Below, one piece after another: positions 51,575 to 59,772 of a DNA stretch of 64,000 nt. Each line of letters opens with the position of its first letter. Position 1 is the stretch's first letter. The translations under genes were made by a program, and so were the position numbers. The DNA is from Pontibacter akesuensis (GTDB lineage: Bacteria; Bacteroidota; Bacteroidia; Cytophagales; Hymenobacteraceae), in assembly GCF_001611675.1 (NCBI RefSeq), contig NZ_CP014766.1, positions 1,488,001 through 1,552,000 on the forward strand, in the 5' to 3' direction. Under the pieces are notes generated by a model. It saw only the letters and a program-made list of their open reading frames with translations. It ran no database searches and had not been told where the DNA came from.

Positions 51575-52090
51575 ATGGCTGAAATACAAGAAAACGACTC
51601 CGGCGGGAAAAAGAAAGGTTCCAAGAAAGCCGCGGTACACCTGGACATGACGCCCATGGTTGACCTTGCCTTCCTTCTGTTAACGTTCTTCATGCTTACC
51701 ACCACTTTCAGTAAGCCACAGACCATGGAAATTAACATGCCTGTGGACCCTGAAAATGAAGAAGAGCAGATTGCACTCAAGGCAAGTAACGCCATGACAA
51801 TCATTCTTGGGGAGGATGATGAGTTATATTACTACTTCGGCTTAGCCGATGACAAACCAGAAATCGTTGAGTCTGATTATTCAGCAGGCGGAATTCGTAA
51901 AGTATTGGTATCACCACAGGTGAAATCAAACGATAAGATGACTGTAATGATCAAACCAATGGAAGCGTCGCGCTACAAAAACGTAGTGGACATTCTGGAT
52001 GAATTGAAAATTACTGATACCAAGAAGTTTGCCCTGGTCGACATTTCCGATGCAGACAAACAATTGGTCCAAGAACAAATCGGACAATAA
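51575..52090 (+). CDS. exbD: ExbD/TolR family protein, second copy
   Basis: A 171-aa paralogue of the previous gene, from a tandem duplication. The membrane segment MVDLAFLLLTFFMLTTTF carries the same conserved aspartate, preceded by SGGKKKGSKKAAVHLDMTP. The periplasmic part differs more (SKPQTMEINMPVDPENEEEQIAL; TDTKKFALVDISDADKQLVQ). Two ExbD genes after one ExbB is common in Bacteroidota, and the complex may contain both subunits. It lies 23 bases after the first copy. Confidence 0.92.
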   Translation: MAEIQENDSGGKKKGSKKAAVHLDMTPMVDLAFLLLTFFMLTTTFSKPQTMEINMPVDPENEEEQIALKASNAMTIILGEDDELYYYFGLADDKPEIVESDYSAGGIRKVLVSPQVKSNDKMTVMIKPMEASRYKNVVDILDELKITDTKKFALVDISDADKQLVQEQIGQ

Positions 52091-52093
52091 ATT

Positions 52094-52921
52094 ATGGACG
52101 CAAGTAAGTTAGCAAACGCATCGCTTGATGATATCGTCTTCGAAGGACGAAACAGAGCATACGGTGCCTTTCTACTTCGCAAGCTCTACAATAAGCACAT
52201 TACTGTTGCCGCTATCGTAGCCATACTTCTCTTTGCGCTTTTCCTTAGCATACCGCTAATTGCAGAGATGATAGGAGGCGATGAGGAGGTAGTAGAAGTG
52301 GAGCGAATTGTAACAGAAGTAGACCTGGCTCCACCACCACCATTGGATGAGGCCACGCCGCCGCCGCCGCCGCCACCACCACCAGACCTTCCGCCACCGC
52401 CGCCACCTGTGCGTGCTACTGTAAAGTACACACCGCCGGTTGTAAAGCGTGACAAAGACGTGGTACAAGAGGAAGAGATTCCGGATGTTGAGGTACTGGA
52501 GGAAATTGACGCCGGTGTAAAAACCGTAGAAGGCGACAAAAACGCTCCCCTTGACCTCGGCGACATCGACGGCACAAGCGAAGTGGTAGCAGAAGTAGTT
52601 GAAGAAAAACCTTATACTTACGTAGAGCAGATGCCTACCTTCCCTGGTGGCGAAACTGAAATGCTGAAGTACCTGGGCAAAAACATTCGCTACCCAGCTG
52701 CCGCACAGCGTGCCGGTGTTGAAGGCCTTGTAGTGTTATCGTTTGTGGTAAGCAAAACAGGCGAGATCTCCGAGATTCAAGTTATCAAAAACCTTGGTGC
52801 CGGTACTGACGAAGAAGCGATGCGCGTTGTGAAAACAATGCCAAAGTGGACTCCAGGAAAGCAGAACGGTAGAGCAGTTCCTGTGCGTTACACACTTCCT
52901 GTGCGATTCACAATCAAATAA
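52094..52921 (+). CDS. TonB family protein, first copy
   Basis: A 275-aa energy transducer. A short conserved cytoplasmic N-terminus (LDDIVFEGRNRAYGAFLLRKLYNKHI) precedes the membrane anchor (about 38-57: TVAAIVAILLFALFLSIPLIA). A proline-rich stretch follows (two runs of prolines around PDL, near 95-110), then the C-terminal TonB domain (EQMPTFPGGETEMLKYLGKNIRYPAAAQRAGVEGLVVLSFVVSKTGEISEIQVIKNLG) ending in VRYTLPVRFTIK. It transfers membrane energy to TonB-dependent receptors. It starts 3 bases after exbD. Confidence 0.94.
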   Translation: MDASKLANASLDDIVFEGRNRAYGAFLLRKLYNKHITVAAIVAILLFALFLSIPLIAEMIGGDEEVVEVERIVTEVDLAPPPPLDEATPPPPPPPPPDLPPPPPPVRATVKYTPPVVKRDKDVVQEEEIPDVEVLEEIDAGVKTVEGDKNAPLDLGDIDGTSEVVAEVVEEKPYTYVEQMPTFPGGETEMLKYLGKNIRYPAAAQRAGVEGLVVLSFVVSKTGEISEIQVIKNLGAGTDEEAMRVVKTMPKWTPGKQNGRAVPVRYTLPVRFTIK

Positions 52922-52945
52922 TACCCGCAGCCAAAAGCTGCAGCA

Positions 52946-52981
52946 GAAGCCCAACCCTAAAAGGTTGGGCTTCTTTTTTTT
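52946..52981 (+). terminator. intrinsic terminator between the two tonB genes
   Basis: Stem GAAGCCCAACC / GGTTGGGCTTC, 6-base loop, then eight T. It may separate the exbB-exbD-exbD-tonB transcript from the second tonB gene. Confidence 0.88.
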
Positions 52982-53127
52982 GCATGCCCCAAAATAATTA
53001 GTGCGCATGCATACTATGTATTGAGAAATTCGTATATTAAGAGAAGCAAATCAATAAGCACCACCCTTAAAAGCCATACACGCGAGATGAATTTTAAATG
53101 ATGTTTTAACCAACAAACCACAAGCCC

Positions 53128-53961
53128 ATGGAAAAGAGCTATTTTTTAAGCATGACCTTCAACAACATTGTGTTCAAAGGTCGGAACCAGGCGTACGGCG
53201 CCTACTTACTACGCAAGGCATACAACAACCACATTATGTTGGCTGCCCTACTTGCCACAGCACTCTTCTCCGGCGCACTGGTCATACCGTTGGTGCAAAA
53301 CATTTTTTTTGAGGAACCCGTGAAGTATAAACAGCCAACCGCTGTTGTAATAACGCCTATCGATATTGTGCTTCCACCACCGCCGGTAGAACCAAAACCG
53401 GCAGAGGCAGCTGTAGTCCCCCCTGCTCCGAAAGAGAAAGTGGCGACAGAAAAGTATGTTACCACAAAAGTGGTGAGCGACGAAACAGATACGCCAGAAG
53501 AACTGCCGGACCAGGCGGCGCTGAAGGAGGCGAACATCGGGACGGAGAAAATAGAAGGTGTAGCGCCGACAGTACCTTCCATAGAGCTAACAGAGGCCCC
53601 ACCTATTGGAATAGAGGGCGGAACAGGCGAGGTGAAAGAAACAAATGAGCCGTTTTTAACTGCCGACCAAATGCCCGAGTTCAACGGAGGGGAAAAGGCG
53701 CTATTCAACTTCCTGAGCAAAAAGATGCGTTATCCTGCTGCAGCCCAAAGTGCCGGTGTAGAGGGTACCGTAGTTGTTACTTTTGTGGTGGGCACTACCG
53801 GGGAGATAACAGATATACAGGTGCTGAAAGGCTTGGGCTATGGTACAGAGGAAGAGGCAAAACGCGTCATCAGCAGTATGCCAAAGTGGAAACCCGGAAA
53901 GCAAAGCGGAAGAGCAGTACCCGTTCGTTACACGTTACCTATTCGGTTTAACCTACAGTAA
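53128..53961 (+). CDS. TonB family protein, second copy
   Basis: A 277-aa paralogue of the previous gene with the same layout. N-terminus FNNIVFKGRNQAYGAYLLRKAYNNHI; membrane anchor MLAALLATALFSGALVIPLV at about 37-57; a proline/glutamate-rich linker (VEPKPAEAAVVPPAPKEK); and the TonB domain ADQMPEFNGGEKALFNFLSKKMRYPAAAQSAGVEGTVVVTFVVGTTGEITDIQVLKGLG to VRYTLPIRFNLQ. Its linker lacks the long polyproline run of copy one. It is separated from copy one by a terminator, so it may have its own promoter. Confidence 0.93.
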   Translation: MEKSYFLSMTFNNIVFKGRNQAYGAYLLRKAYNNHIMLAALLATALFSGALVIPLVQNIFFEEPVKYKQPTAVVITPIDIVLPPPPVEPKPAEAAVVPPAPKEKVATEKYVTTKVVSDETDTPEELPDQAALKEANIGTEKIEGVAPTVPSIELTEAPPIGIEGGTGEVKETNEPFLTADQMPEFNGGEKALFNFLSKKMRYPAAAQSAGVEGTVVVTFVVGTTGEITDIQVLKGLGYGTEEEAKRVISSMPKWKPGKQSGRAVPVRYTLPIRFNLQ

Positions 53962-53982
53962 GTTATTAATTTAGCGATGAAG

Positions 53983-54026
53983 GCAGGAGCAGCAAAGTAT
54001 CTTTGTTTGCTTCTGCTTTCTTTTTA
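53983..54026 (+). terminator. imperfect hairpin with T tract after the second tonB gene
   Basis: Arms GCAGGAGCAGCAAAG and CTTTGTTTGCTTCTGC (one bulge and one G-T pair) around a TAT loop, then TTTCTTTTT. The loop also forms TATCTTTG, an exact -7 element match, so this spot could be a promoter for the 54084 gene instead or as well. Confidence 0.65.
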
Positions 54027-54083
54027 TAGGGTTTAGGGCTATTTTTAAGGGTTAAACGTAGAACAGGTTAAAAGGCAAGCAAT

Positions 54084-54338
54084 ATGCTCAGACCAAAAAA
54101 AGAACAAAAACCAATTTCTGCTATGTATGCCAAGTTCGCGCGCATATTCGCGATCGTGATGACGTTACTATATGTAGGCTTGGGCATATTCATTATTTTT
54201 GCCGCAGAGAGCCTGCAGCTAGAAATTCCGGTGACAGTGCGATACATGTTGGGAGGAATTCTGATTCTTTACGGAATCGTACGCTTTGTAAGGGCATTTA
54301 AAAGAGACCAGACCAATAACAGAAGATATGAAGAGTAA
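54084..54338 (+). CDS. small membrane protein with two spans
   Basis: An 84-aa protein with two membrane segments: about 21-41 (FARIFAIVMTLLYVGLGIFIIFA) and about 55-71 (YMLGGILILYGIVRFVRAF). Both ends are basic (MLRPKKEQK; KRDQTNNRRYEE). I do not recognise the family, but it is a regular member of this TonB-PstS operon type. It overlaps the next gene by 11 bases, implying coupling. Confidence 0.75.
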   Translation: MLRPKKEQKPISAMYAKFARIFAIVMTLLYVGLGIFIIFAAESLQLEIPVTVRYMLGGILILYGIVRFVRAFKRDQTNNRRYEE

Positions 54339-55272
54339 ACTACTACCCTTAGCCGCGCTGGCAGTAATGCTTTCTTTAGTTAGCTGCGGTGGCAACACTG
54401 GTGGTCCTACGGACACGCCTACCTCAGGCAACATCAACATCAGTGTCGATGAATCATTCAGACCAATCATCGAGTCTGAGGTGAATACGTTTGAGGGCAT
54501 CTACACCAATGCCAATATTGACGCAGCCTACAAATCAGAAGGCGAAGTGGTAAAAGACCTCCTGAACGACAGCACCAAAATCGCTATTCTCTCCAGAGAA
54601 CTCACTCCAGAGGAAATAGCCGTGTTTGAAAAGAACAAGCGCTTCCCTCGTACCACCAAAATAGCCATTGATGCGGTAGCACTCATCACGAACAGGCAGA
54701 ACCCCGACTCCCTGCTGACTATGGAGGAGCTAAAACGCATTTTCAACGGGGAGGCGAAGACCTGGAGCGCGATAGATGAGAGTTCTAACCTTGGTGACAT
54801 CACCATTGTTTTCGATAACAACAACTCAGGCACCGCCCGCTATGTGCGCGACTCACTGATTACGGGCAACAAATTGCCTGAAAACACGTTTGCATCAAAC
54901 TCGCATGAAGCGCTGATTGACTATGTGGCAGAAAATAAAAATGCACTTGGCGTAATCGGTGTTAACTGGATATCAGACTTTGATGATTCTACAGCCATCG
55001 GTTTTTTGAACAGAATCAAAGTTTTGGGAATAAGCGAAGACCCTAACCCGGTAACCACAGGAAGCTATTTCCAGCCATACCAGGGATACATTGCACAGAA
55101 GTCTTACCCGCTGCGCCGCTACCTGTATATAGTGAGCACAGAGGCCAGATCCGGGCTTGGCACAGGATTTGCATCCTATGTAGCAGGGGACAAAGGCCAG
55201 CGCCTTATCCTGAAGTCGGGATTGGTACCTGCCACAATGCCAGTACGGGTAATAGGACTAGGAAACCAGTAA
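54328..55272 (+). CDS. PstS-like phosphate-binding lipoprotein
   Basis: A 314-aa lipoprotein of the periplasmic phosphate-binding (PstS-like) family. Signal peptide LLPLAALAVMLSLVSC with lipidation at the cysteine near residue 20. The fold is recognisable from ISVDESFRPIIESEVNTFEG, KIAIDAVALITNRQNPDSLLTMEELKRIFNGEAKTW and NNNSGTARYVRDSLITGNKLP. No pst transporter genes are nearby, so it may bind something other than phosphate for TonB-dependent uptake. The overlapping start with the 84-aa gene supports one transcript. Confidence 0.9.
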   Translation: MKSKLLPLAALAVMLSLVSCGGNTGGPTDTPTSGNINISVDESFRPIIESEVNTFEGIYTNANIDAAYKSEGEVVKDLLNDSTKIAILSRELTPEEIAVFEKNKRFPRTTKIAIDAVALITNRQNPDSLLTMEELKRIFNGEAKTWSAIDESSNLGDITIVFDNNNSGTARYVRDSLITGNKLPENTFASNSHEALIDYVAENKNALGVIGVNWISDFDDSTAIGFLNRIKVLGISEDPNPVTTGSYFQPYQGYIAQKSYPLRRYLYIVSTEARSGLGTGFASYVAGDKGQRLILKSGLVPATMPVRVIGLGNQ

Positions 55273-55321
55273 CCCGTGCAAGTAAAATGAGATAATCAGA
55301 AACAACTAAACTTAAATAAAC

Positions 55322-56971
55322 ATGACAACTAACTGGAAGTACATTGCTTTGATGGCGGCTGCTTTCCCTGCTACTGGTGCTTTTGCACAAACAGGTAACG
55401 CAGGAAGACAAGCAGTAGACCTGGAGCGTTATGAAGAAGCAAAATCTATCTACAAATCACAGCTAGGAAATAAGAACGCTGCAGACAATGCATACTTTGC
55501 TTTGGGTGATATTTACCTGCGCACTGAGAAGCTTGACTCTGCTGCTTATTACTTCAACCAGGGTATTTCTAATAACAAGAGATCATACATTAACCACGTA
55601 GGTTTAGGAAAGATTGCCTTGATTCAAGGCGATCAGGCTAAAGCTGAGCAGCAGTTTAACGAAGCGCTGAGCGGCAGAGGCAAGAAAGACCCTTATGTAC
55701 TTGCCATGGTTGGTGAGGCATACGTAAACGCTCCAAATGCTACAGAGACACAGATCAATAAAGGCATTGACTACCTAAAGCAGTCGCTGGAGCGTGACAA
55801 CAAGAGTGCTTTAACTAACGTGCTTTTGGGTGATGCGTACCTGAAGCTGAAAAAAGGTGGTGAGGCCATGAGCAGCTACGACAGAGCTATTCAATTAGAC
55901 GACAAGTATGCATCTGCTTACCTGAAGCGAGGCCAGCTGTTTACCAGCTCACGCAACTATCCTGAGGCAGAGGCTGCTTATACTAAGGCAATCGAGATTG
56001 ACCCTAACTTTGCTCCTGCTTACCGCGATTTGGGCGAGCTTTACTACTTCGCAGGCCAGTATGACAAGGCACTTTCTACTTTCCAGAAGTATGTAGATCT
56101 GGCAGAAGACACGCCAGAGACTCAGGCTAAATATGCGTCGTTCCTGTTCTTGACAAAGAACTACGACAAAACCCTTCAGGTTGCTGAGCAGGTACTGCAG
56201 AAGGATCCGTCTAACAAGACAATGAACCGTTTGAGAGCCTATTCATTCCTGGAGTTGAAGCAGCCTGAGAAAGCGCTGGAGGCCATCAACCAGTACATGA
56301 AAAATACGGATCCAAGCAAACTGATCGCACAGGATTATGCCTACTATGGCCGTATCCTTGGTCAGAACAATCAGCCTGTTAAAGCCATCGAAAATATGGA
56401 GAAGGCGCTGCAGATGAACCCTGCTGACATCGAAATGTATGCTGACCTGGCGAACCTGTATGCTAACAACAACCAGTACGATAAAGCTATTCAGGTATAT
56501 GAGCGCAAGCGCGACGCCATTGAGCCGAGCAACGCGGATTACTACTACATGGGTAACATTTACATGATGGCCGGTGAAGAGAATGCCACAGCCAAAAACA
56601 CGGCGAAGGCAAATGAGTTCTTCAAGAAGGCTGATGAAACCTATAAGAAGGTAATTGATGCCAACCCGGATTATGCTTATGCTTACCTGTGGAGAGCCCG
56701 TGCTAATGCCAGCCAGGATCCTGAAACAGACAAAGGCCTTGCCAAGCCGTACTACGAGGAGTTTATCAAGCATGCATCAGCAGAGCCAGATAAGTATAAG
56801 AGAGACCTTATTGAGGCAAACTCATATTTAGGTTACTACTATTACCTGAAGGGCGAAAGAGACAACGCTATCAAGTATTGGACACAGGTGAAAACACTTG
56901 ATCCAGCCAATGAGCAGGCAACTACCGCTCTTAACGAGATTGCCAAGACTCCTAGAGCCAAGAAGAAGTAA
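55322..56971 (+). CDS. secreted tetratricopeptide repeat protein
   Basis: A 549-aa exported protein. The signal peptide ends near ATGAFAQ. The rest is a long chain of TPR units from about residue 35 to 530: AKSIYKSQLGNKNAADNAYFALGDIY, EAMSSYDRAIQLDDKYASAYLKRGQLF, EAEAAYTKAIEIDPNFAPAYRDLGELYYFAGQYDKALSTFQKY, and more down to NAIKYWTQVKTLDPANEQ. It is the last gene of the TonB-PstS unit, a position I recall as usual for Bacteroidota. Role unknown; probably a periplasmic scaffold. A very strong terminator follows. Confidence 0.88.
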   Translation: MTTNWKYIALMAAAFPATGAFAQTGNAGRQAVDLERYEEAKSIYKSQLGNKNAADNAYFALGDIYLRTEKLDSAAYYFNQGISNNKRSYINHVGLGKIALIQGDQAKAEQQFNEALSGRGKKDPYVLAMVGEAYVNAPNATETQINKGIDYLKQSLERDNKSALTNVLLGDAYLKLKKGGEAMSSYDRAIQLDDKYASAYLKRGQLFTSSRNYPEAEAAYTKAIEIDPNFAPAYRDLGELYYFAGQYDKALSTFQKYVDLAEDTPETQAKYASFLFLTKNYDKTLQVAEQVLQKDPSNKTMNRLRAYSFLELKQPEKALEAINQYMKNTDPSKLIAQDYAYYGRILGQNNQPVKAIENMEKALQMNPADIEMYADLANLYANNNQYDKAIQVYERKRDAIEPSNADYYYMGNIYMMAGEENATAKNTAKANEFFKKADETYKKVIDANPDYAYAYLWRARANASQDPETDKGLAKPYYEEFIKHASAEPDKYKRDLIEANSYLGYYYYLKGERDNAIKYWTQVKTLDPANEQATTALNEIAKTPRAKKK

Positions 56972-56989
56972 TAATTTCTTTCTTTTTAT

Positions 56990-57037
56990 ATAAAACAGAA
57001 GAGCCTGTCCTTAACCGGACAGGCTCTTCTGTTTTAT
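56990..57037 (+). terminator. terminator with a perfect 21-bp stem
   Basis: Arms 56990-57010 and 57017-57037 pair perfectly with a 6-base loop (TTAACC). The A and T runs are inside the stem. It closes the TonB operon. Confidence 0.92.
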
Positions 57038-57338
57038 AGCTATTTTAGAATTGGTCCATATGATCTTTTATAAGGAAGTATAAAAACGGTAGCCGTACAT
57101 CTAAAAATAACTATACCCTTTAATTCTTGGCAACGTTCTCTCTTCTCAGCAAATCATCCCGCCACTTATACTTATACTTGTAGAGACAGTATTAACCTTA
57201 CGTGCACCCTGTAAATGCCATGCTGTGAGAGGCTTGGAAGAAGAAGAGTGCTCTTACACCGGAGGAACGAAGCTTTTGCAGCAATCCCACTGGATCCTTC
57301 CAGGATGGCAAAATAGGTAAAGCTATTTATCGGAGTAC
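57038..57338. other. non-coding stretch before rluD
   Basis: About 300 bases between the convergent ends of the TPR gene (+) and rluD (-). I see four copies of the AAGTATA/TATACTT word (near 57077, 57167, 57173 and 57342) and no gene-like frame. Confidence 0.4.
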
Positions 57339-58379
57339 TTACAAGTATAACTGCTCCTCATAGAGCGACCACTTTTCCAGCACGGCGCTAAAATCCTGTG
57401 GCAGCTCTGACTCAAATTGCACAAACTCCTTGGTAGACGGATGCACAAATCCCAGTGATCTGGCATGTAAGGCCTGCCTTGGCATCACCTTAAAGGCATT
57501 GTCCACAAAAGCTTTGTAGGTTCCGTTTGGAGCCCCGGACATTATCTTATCGCCGCCATACATGGCATCAGAAAAGAGTGGGTGGCCCAGATACTTCATG
57601 TGCGCCCTTATCTGGTGTGTTCGGCCGGTTTCGAGGTTGCACTGCACCAGAGACACATGCTTAAAGCTGCGTAGCACCTTGTAATGCGTTACCGCGTGCT
57701 TGCCGTACTCCCCGTCAGGGTATACAGCCATCACACGACGGTCCTTCGGGCTCCTGCCTACGTGGCCGGTAATGGTACCTTGCAGCTCTTTCGGCACTCC
57801 CCATACTAAAGCTAAGTAGGTGCGCTCAATTGAGTGGTTAAAGAACTGCTTTGCCAGGTGCGCCATACTGTAGTCGGTTTTGGCAATAACGAGCAGCCCT
57901 GATGTGTCTTTATCAATGCGGTGCACCAATCCTGGCCTCCCCTCGCCGTTCTGGTGAGTAGGCAGGTTCTTAAAGTAAAAGGTTAGGGCGTTAACTAATG
58001 TGCCGGTCCAGTTGTTATAAGCCGGGTGCACCACCATGCCAGCTTCCTTGTTCACTATTAGCAACTCCTCGTCCTCATAAGGAATGTTCAGCGGAATGTC
58101 CTCGGGCACAACATCGGTATCACGCGGGGCTTCTGCCAGCACAATGGTGATTACATCCTGCGGCTTAACCTTATAGCTAACCTTTACCGGCTTGTGGTTC
58201 ACCTGCACCGATTCGGACTTGATGGCTCCCTGCAACTTGTTGCGCGTCACGTTCGGCAGGCGGTCCATCAGGAACTTGTCTATCCGCAGCAAGGCCTGGT
58301 TTCGATCTACTACAATCCGATGGTGCTCGTACAGTTCGTCTGAGTCTTCGCTGTTATCTGTTTCTGTGTAATCTATCAC
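57339..58379 (-). CDS. rluD: ribosomal large subunit pseudouridine synthase RluD-type
   Basis: A 346-aa pseudouridine synthase. The S4 RNA-binding domain lies near 25-75 (ALLRIDKFLMDRLPNVTRNKLQGAIKSESVQVN). The catalytic domain has the signature HRIDKDTSGLLVIAKTD with the catalytic aspartate, and VQCNLETGRTHQIRAHMKYLGHPLFSDAMYGG. It modifies 23S rRNA, in RluD at the helix 69 loop. I chose GTG at 58379 (VIDYTETD); the longer frame runs into the terminator hairpin at 58394-58430, which makes its upstream start unlikely. Confidence 0.9.
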   Translation of the reverse strand: MIDYTETDNSEDSDELYEHHRIVVDRNQALLRIDKFLMDRLPNVTRNKLQGAIKSESVQVNHKPVKVSYKVKPQDVITIVLAEAPRDTDVVPEDIPLNIPYEDEELLIVNKEAGMVVHPAYNNWTGTLVNALTFYFKNLPTHQNGEGRPGLVHRIDKDTSGLLVIAKTDYSMAHLAKQFFNHSIERTYLALVWGVPKELQGTITGHVGRSPKDRRVMAVYPDGEYGKHAVTHYKVLRSFKHVSLVQCNLETGRTHQIRAHMKYLGHPLFSDAMYGGDKIMSGAPNGTYKAFVDNAFKVMPRQALHARSLGFVHPSTKEFVQFESELPQDFSAVLEKWSLYEEQLYL

Positions 58380-58393
58380 GGTAGTACTATAGG

Positions 58394-58430
58394 TGCAAAA
58401 AAAGAAAGCCGAAGTATACACATCGGCTTT
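58394..58430 (-). terminator. intrinsic terminator of the bamA-ompH operon
   Basis: On the minus strand AAAGCCGA / TCGGCTTT pair around a 10-base loop, followed by TTTCTTTTTTT. It lies 27 bases after the second ompH stop and before rluD. Confidence 0.85.
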
Positions 58431-58456
58431 CCCTGATTTTAATGATTTAGCGCAGG

Positions 58457-59074
58457 CTAGTTCTTCTTCTTCGTTGATTTAGCAGCAGGCTTAGTTGCGG
58501 CAGGCTTAGCAGCAGCTGGTGTAGAGGCAGCCGGAGCAGGCGTTTGCTGCACCTGTGCTGGGTCTACGCCAAGCTTCTTCAATACAAGTGGAGAGATATC
58601 GCCACCTTCAGGGCCAGCTAGAAGCGCCTGGTTGCTGATAACGTAAGTATAGCCGTTCTCTTTTGCTACGTCTTTGATCGCCTTATCAATTCTGGTGATG
58701 ATCGGGTCAACAAGAGACTTCTCTTTTTGCTGCAGCGACATCTGGGCGTTACGCTGGAACTCCTGGATAGAGTTGTTCAGCGTCATAAGCTCCTTCTCTT
58801 TATCCTCACGGATGGTTTTGTCCATGGTAGCGGCACTCTTCTCATAGGCCTGCAGCTTTGCTTCGTAATCGGCATACTTGCCTTTCAGCTGGTTCTCAAG
58901 CTGCGTGCTGTGCGTTTTCAGCTCAGATTCGATTTGCTTGCTCTCGGGCATCTGCAGCAGGATGTACTCTACGTTCGTATAACCAAACTTAAGCGGCTGG
59001 TCGTTATCCTGAGCGAAAGACGCAAAACTAATCAGTAAAAACGCTACTACTAGTGATTTGATTTTGTTCATCAT
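58457..59074 (-). CDS. OmpH/Skp-like periplasmic chaperone, second copy
   Basis: A 205-aa exported protein with signal peptide MNKIKSLVVAFLLISFASFAQ. The central part (about 35-135) is a long charged coiled coil (QIESELKTHSTQLENQLKGKYADYEAKLQAYEKSAATMDK), the hallmark of Skp arms, then a strand region and an Ala/Pro/Lys-rich tail (PAAAKPAATKPAAKSTKKKN). It would hold unfolded outer membrane proteins for BamA. Tandem with the next gene; 29 bases apart. Confidence 0.9.
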   Translation of the reverse strand: MMNKIKSLVVAFLLISFASFAQDNDQPLKFGYTNVEYILLQMPESKQIESELKTHSTQLENQLKGKYADYEAKLQAYEKSAATMDKTIREDKEKELMTLNNSIQEFQRNAQMSLQQKEKSLVDPIITRIDKAIKDVAKENGYTYVISNQALLAGPEGGDISPLVLKKLGVDPAQVQQTPAPAASTPAAAKPAATKPAAKSTKKKN

Positions 59075-59103
59075 TGGTTGGTTGATTAAAAAAGTATTAG
59101 ATG

Positions 59104-59760
59104 TTAGTTATTAGACTTCTTTTTGGTTGTTTTGGCTGGTGGCGGTGTTTGCTGCTGCTCTACCTGCTCTTCCCCTACTTCAGGTAATCTGTTCGGGTCA
59201 TCAACAATGGCATCTGCGGGTTGTTTACCCGGCGTGTTCTTCTGTTCTGATGCCAAACCTAGCTCTTCCAGCACATACTCGGTATAATCATGCACCGGAT
59301 TTGTGTAAATCATAACCAGATCGCCCGATTTATCGAACATCATTTGTACGCCCCTGGCCTTCGAAACCTTTTCAACTGCCTCAAACACCTCGTCCTGTAT
59401 CGGCCGCATCAGCTCCTGCCTACGTCTGAACATCATGCCCTCGTAGCCAAAAACTTTCTGCTGATAATCCCGCAGTTCGTTTTCCTTTTGACTGATCTCA
59501 GCCTGGCGCTTTTTCTTCAGGGCATCGGTCAGCAACACCTCCTCAGCTTTGTAATCTTGTTTCAACTTATCAGCCTGCTGCTGTAGTTGCTCTATCTCAC
59601 TTTGCCAGGCACCGGCATACTTGTCCATCTCCTGCTGCACCTTGTTAAAGGTTGGCATCTTGCTCAATATGAAGTTTGAGTCAATATAACCAATCTTCTG
59701 AGCTTGCGAAACAGTAGCTACTAAAAAGCCTGCTATAAAGATGAACAAAAACTTCCTCAT
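59104..59760 (-). CDS. OmpH/Skp-like periplasmic chaperone, first copy
   Basis: A 218-aa paralogue. Signal peptide MRKFLFIFIAGFLVATVSQAQ; coiled-coil region about 45-125 (EMDKYAGAWQSEIEQLQQQADKLKQDYKAEEVLLTDALKKKRQ); a tail rich in Gln, Pro and Lys ending KTTKKKSNN. Two OmpH genes directly after bamA are a common Bacteroidota arrangement. It starts 12 bases after bamA, so it is translationally close and co-transcribed. Confidence 0.9.
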   Translation of the reverse strand: MRKFLFIFIAGFLVATVSQAQKIGYIDSNFILSKMPTFNKVQQEMDKYAGAWQSEIEQLQQQADKLKQDYKAEEVLLTDALKKKRQAEISQKENELRDYQQKVFGYEGMMFRRRQELMRPIQDEVFEAVEKVSKARGVQMMFDKSGDLVMIYTNPVHDYTEYVLEELGLASEQKNTPGKQPADAIVDDPNRLPEVGEEQVEQQQTPPPAKTTKKKSNN

Positions 59761-59772
59761 ACTAATTCAAAT

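Noticed and set aside
52186..52575. Glycine- and serine-rich minus-strand frame opposite tonB
   Set aside because: It is the antisense of the proline-rich linker; such GGG-rich shadow frames are expected.
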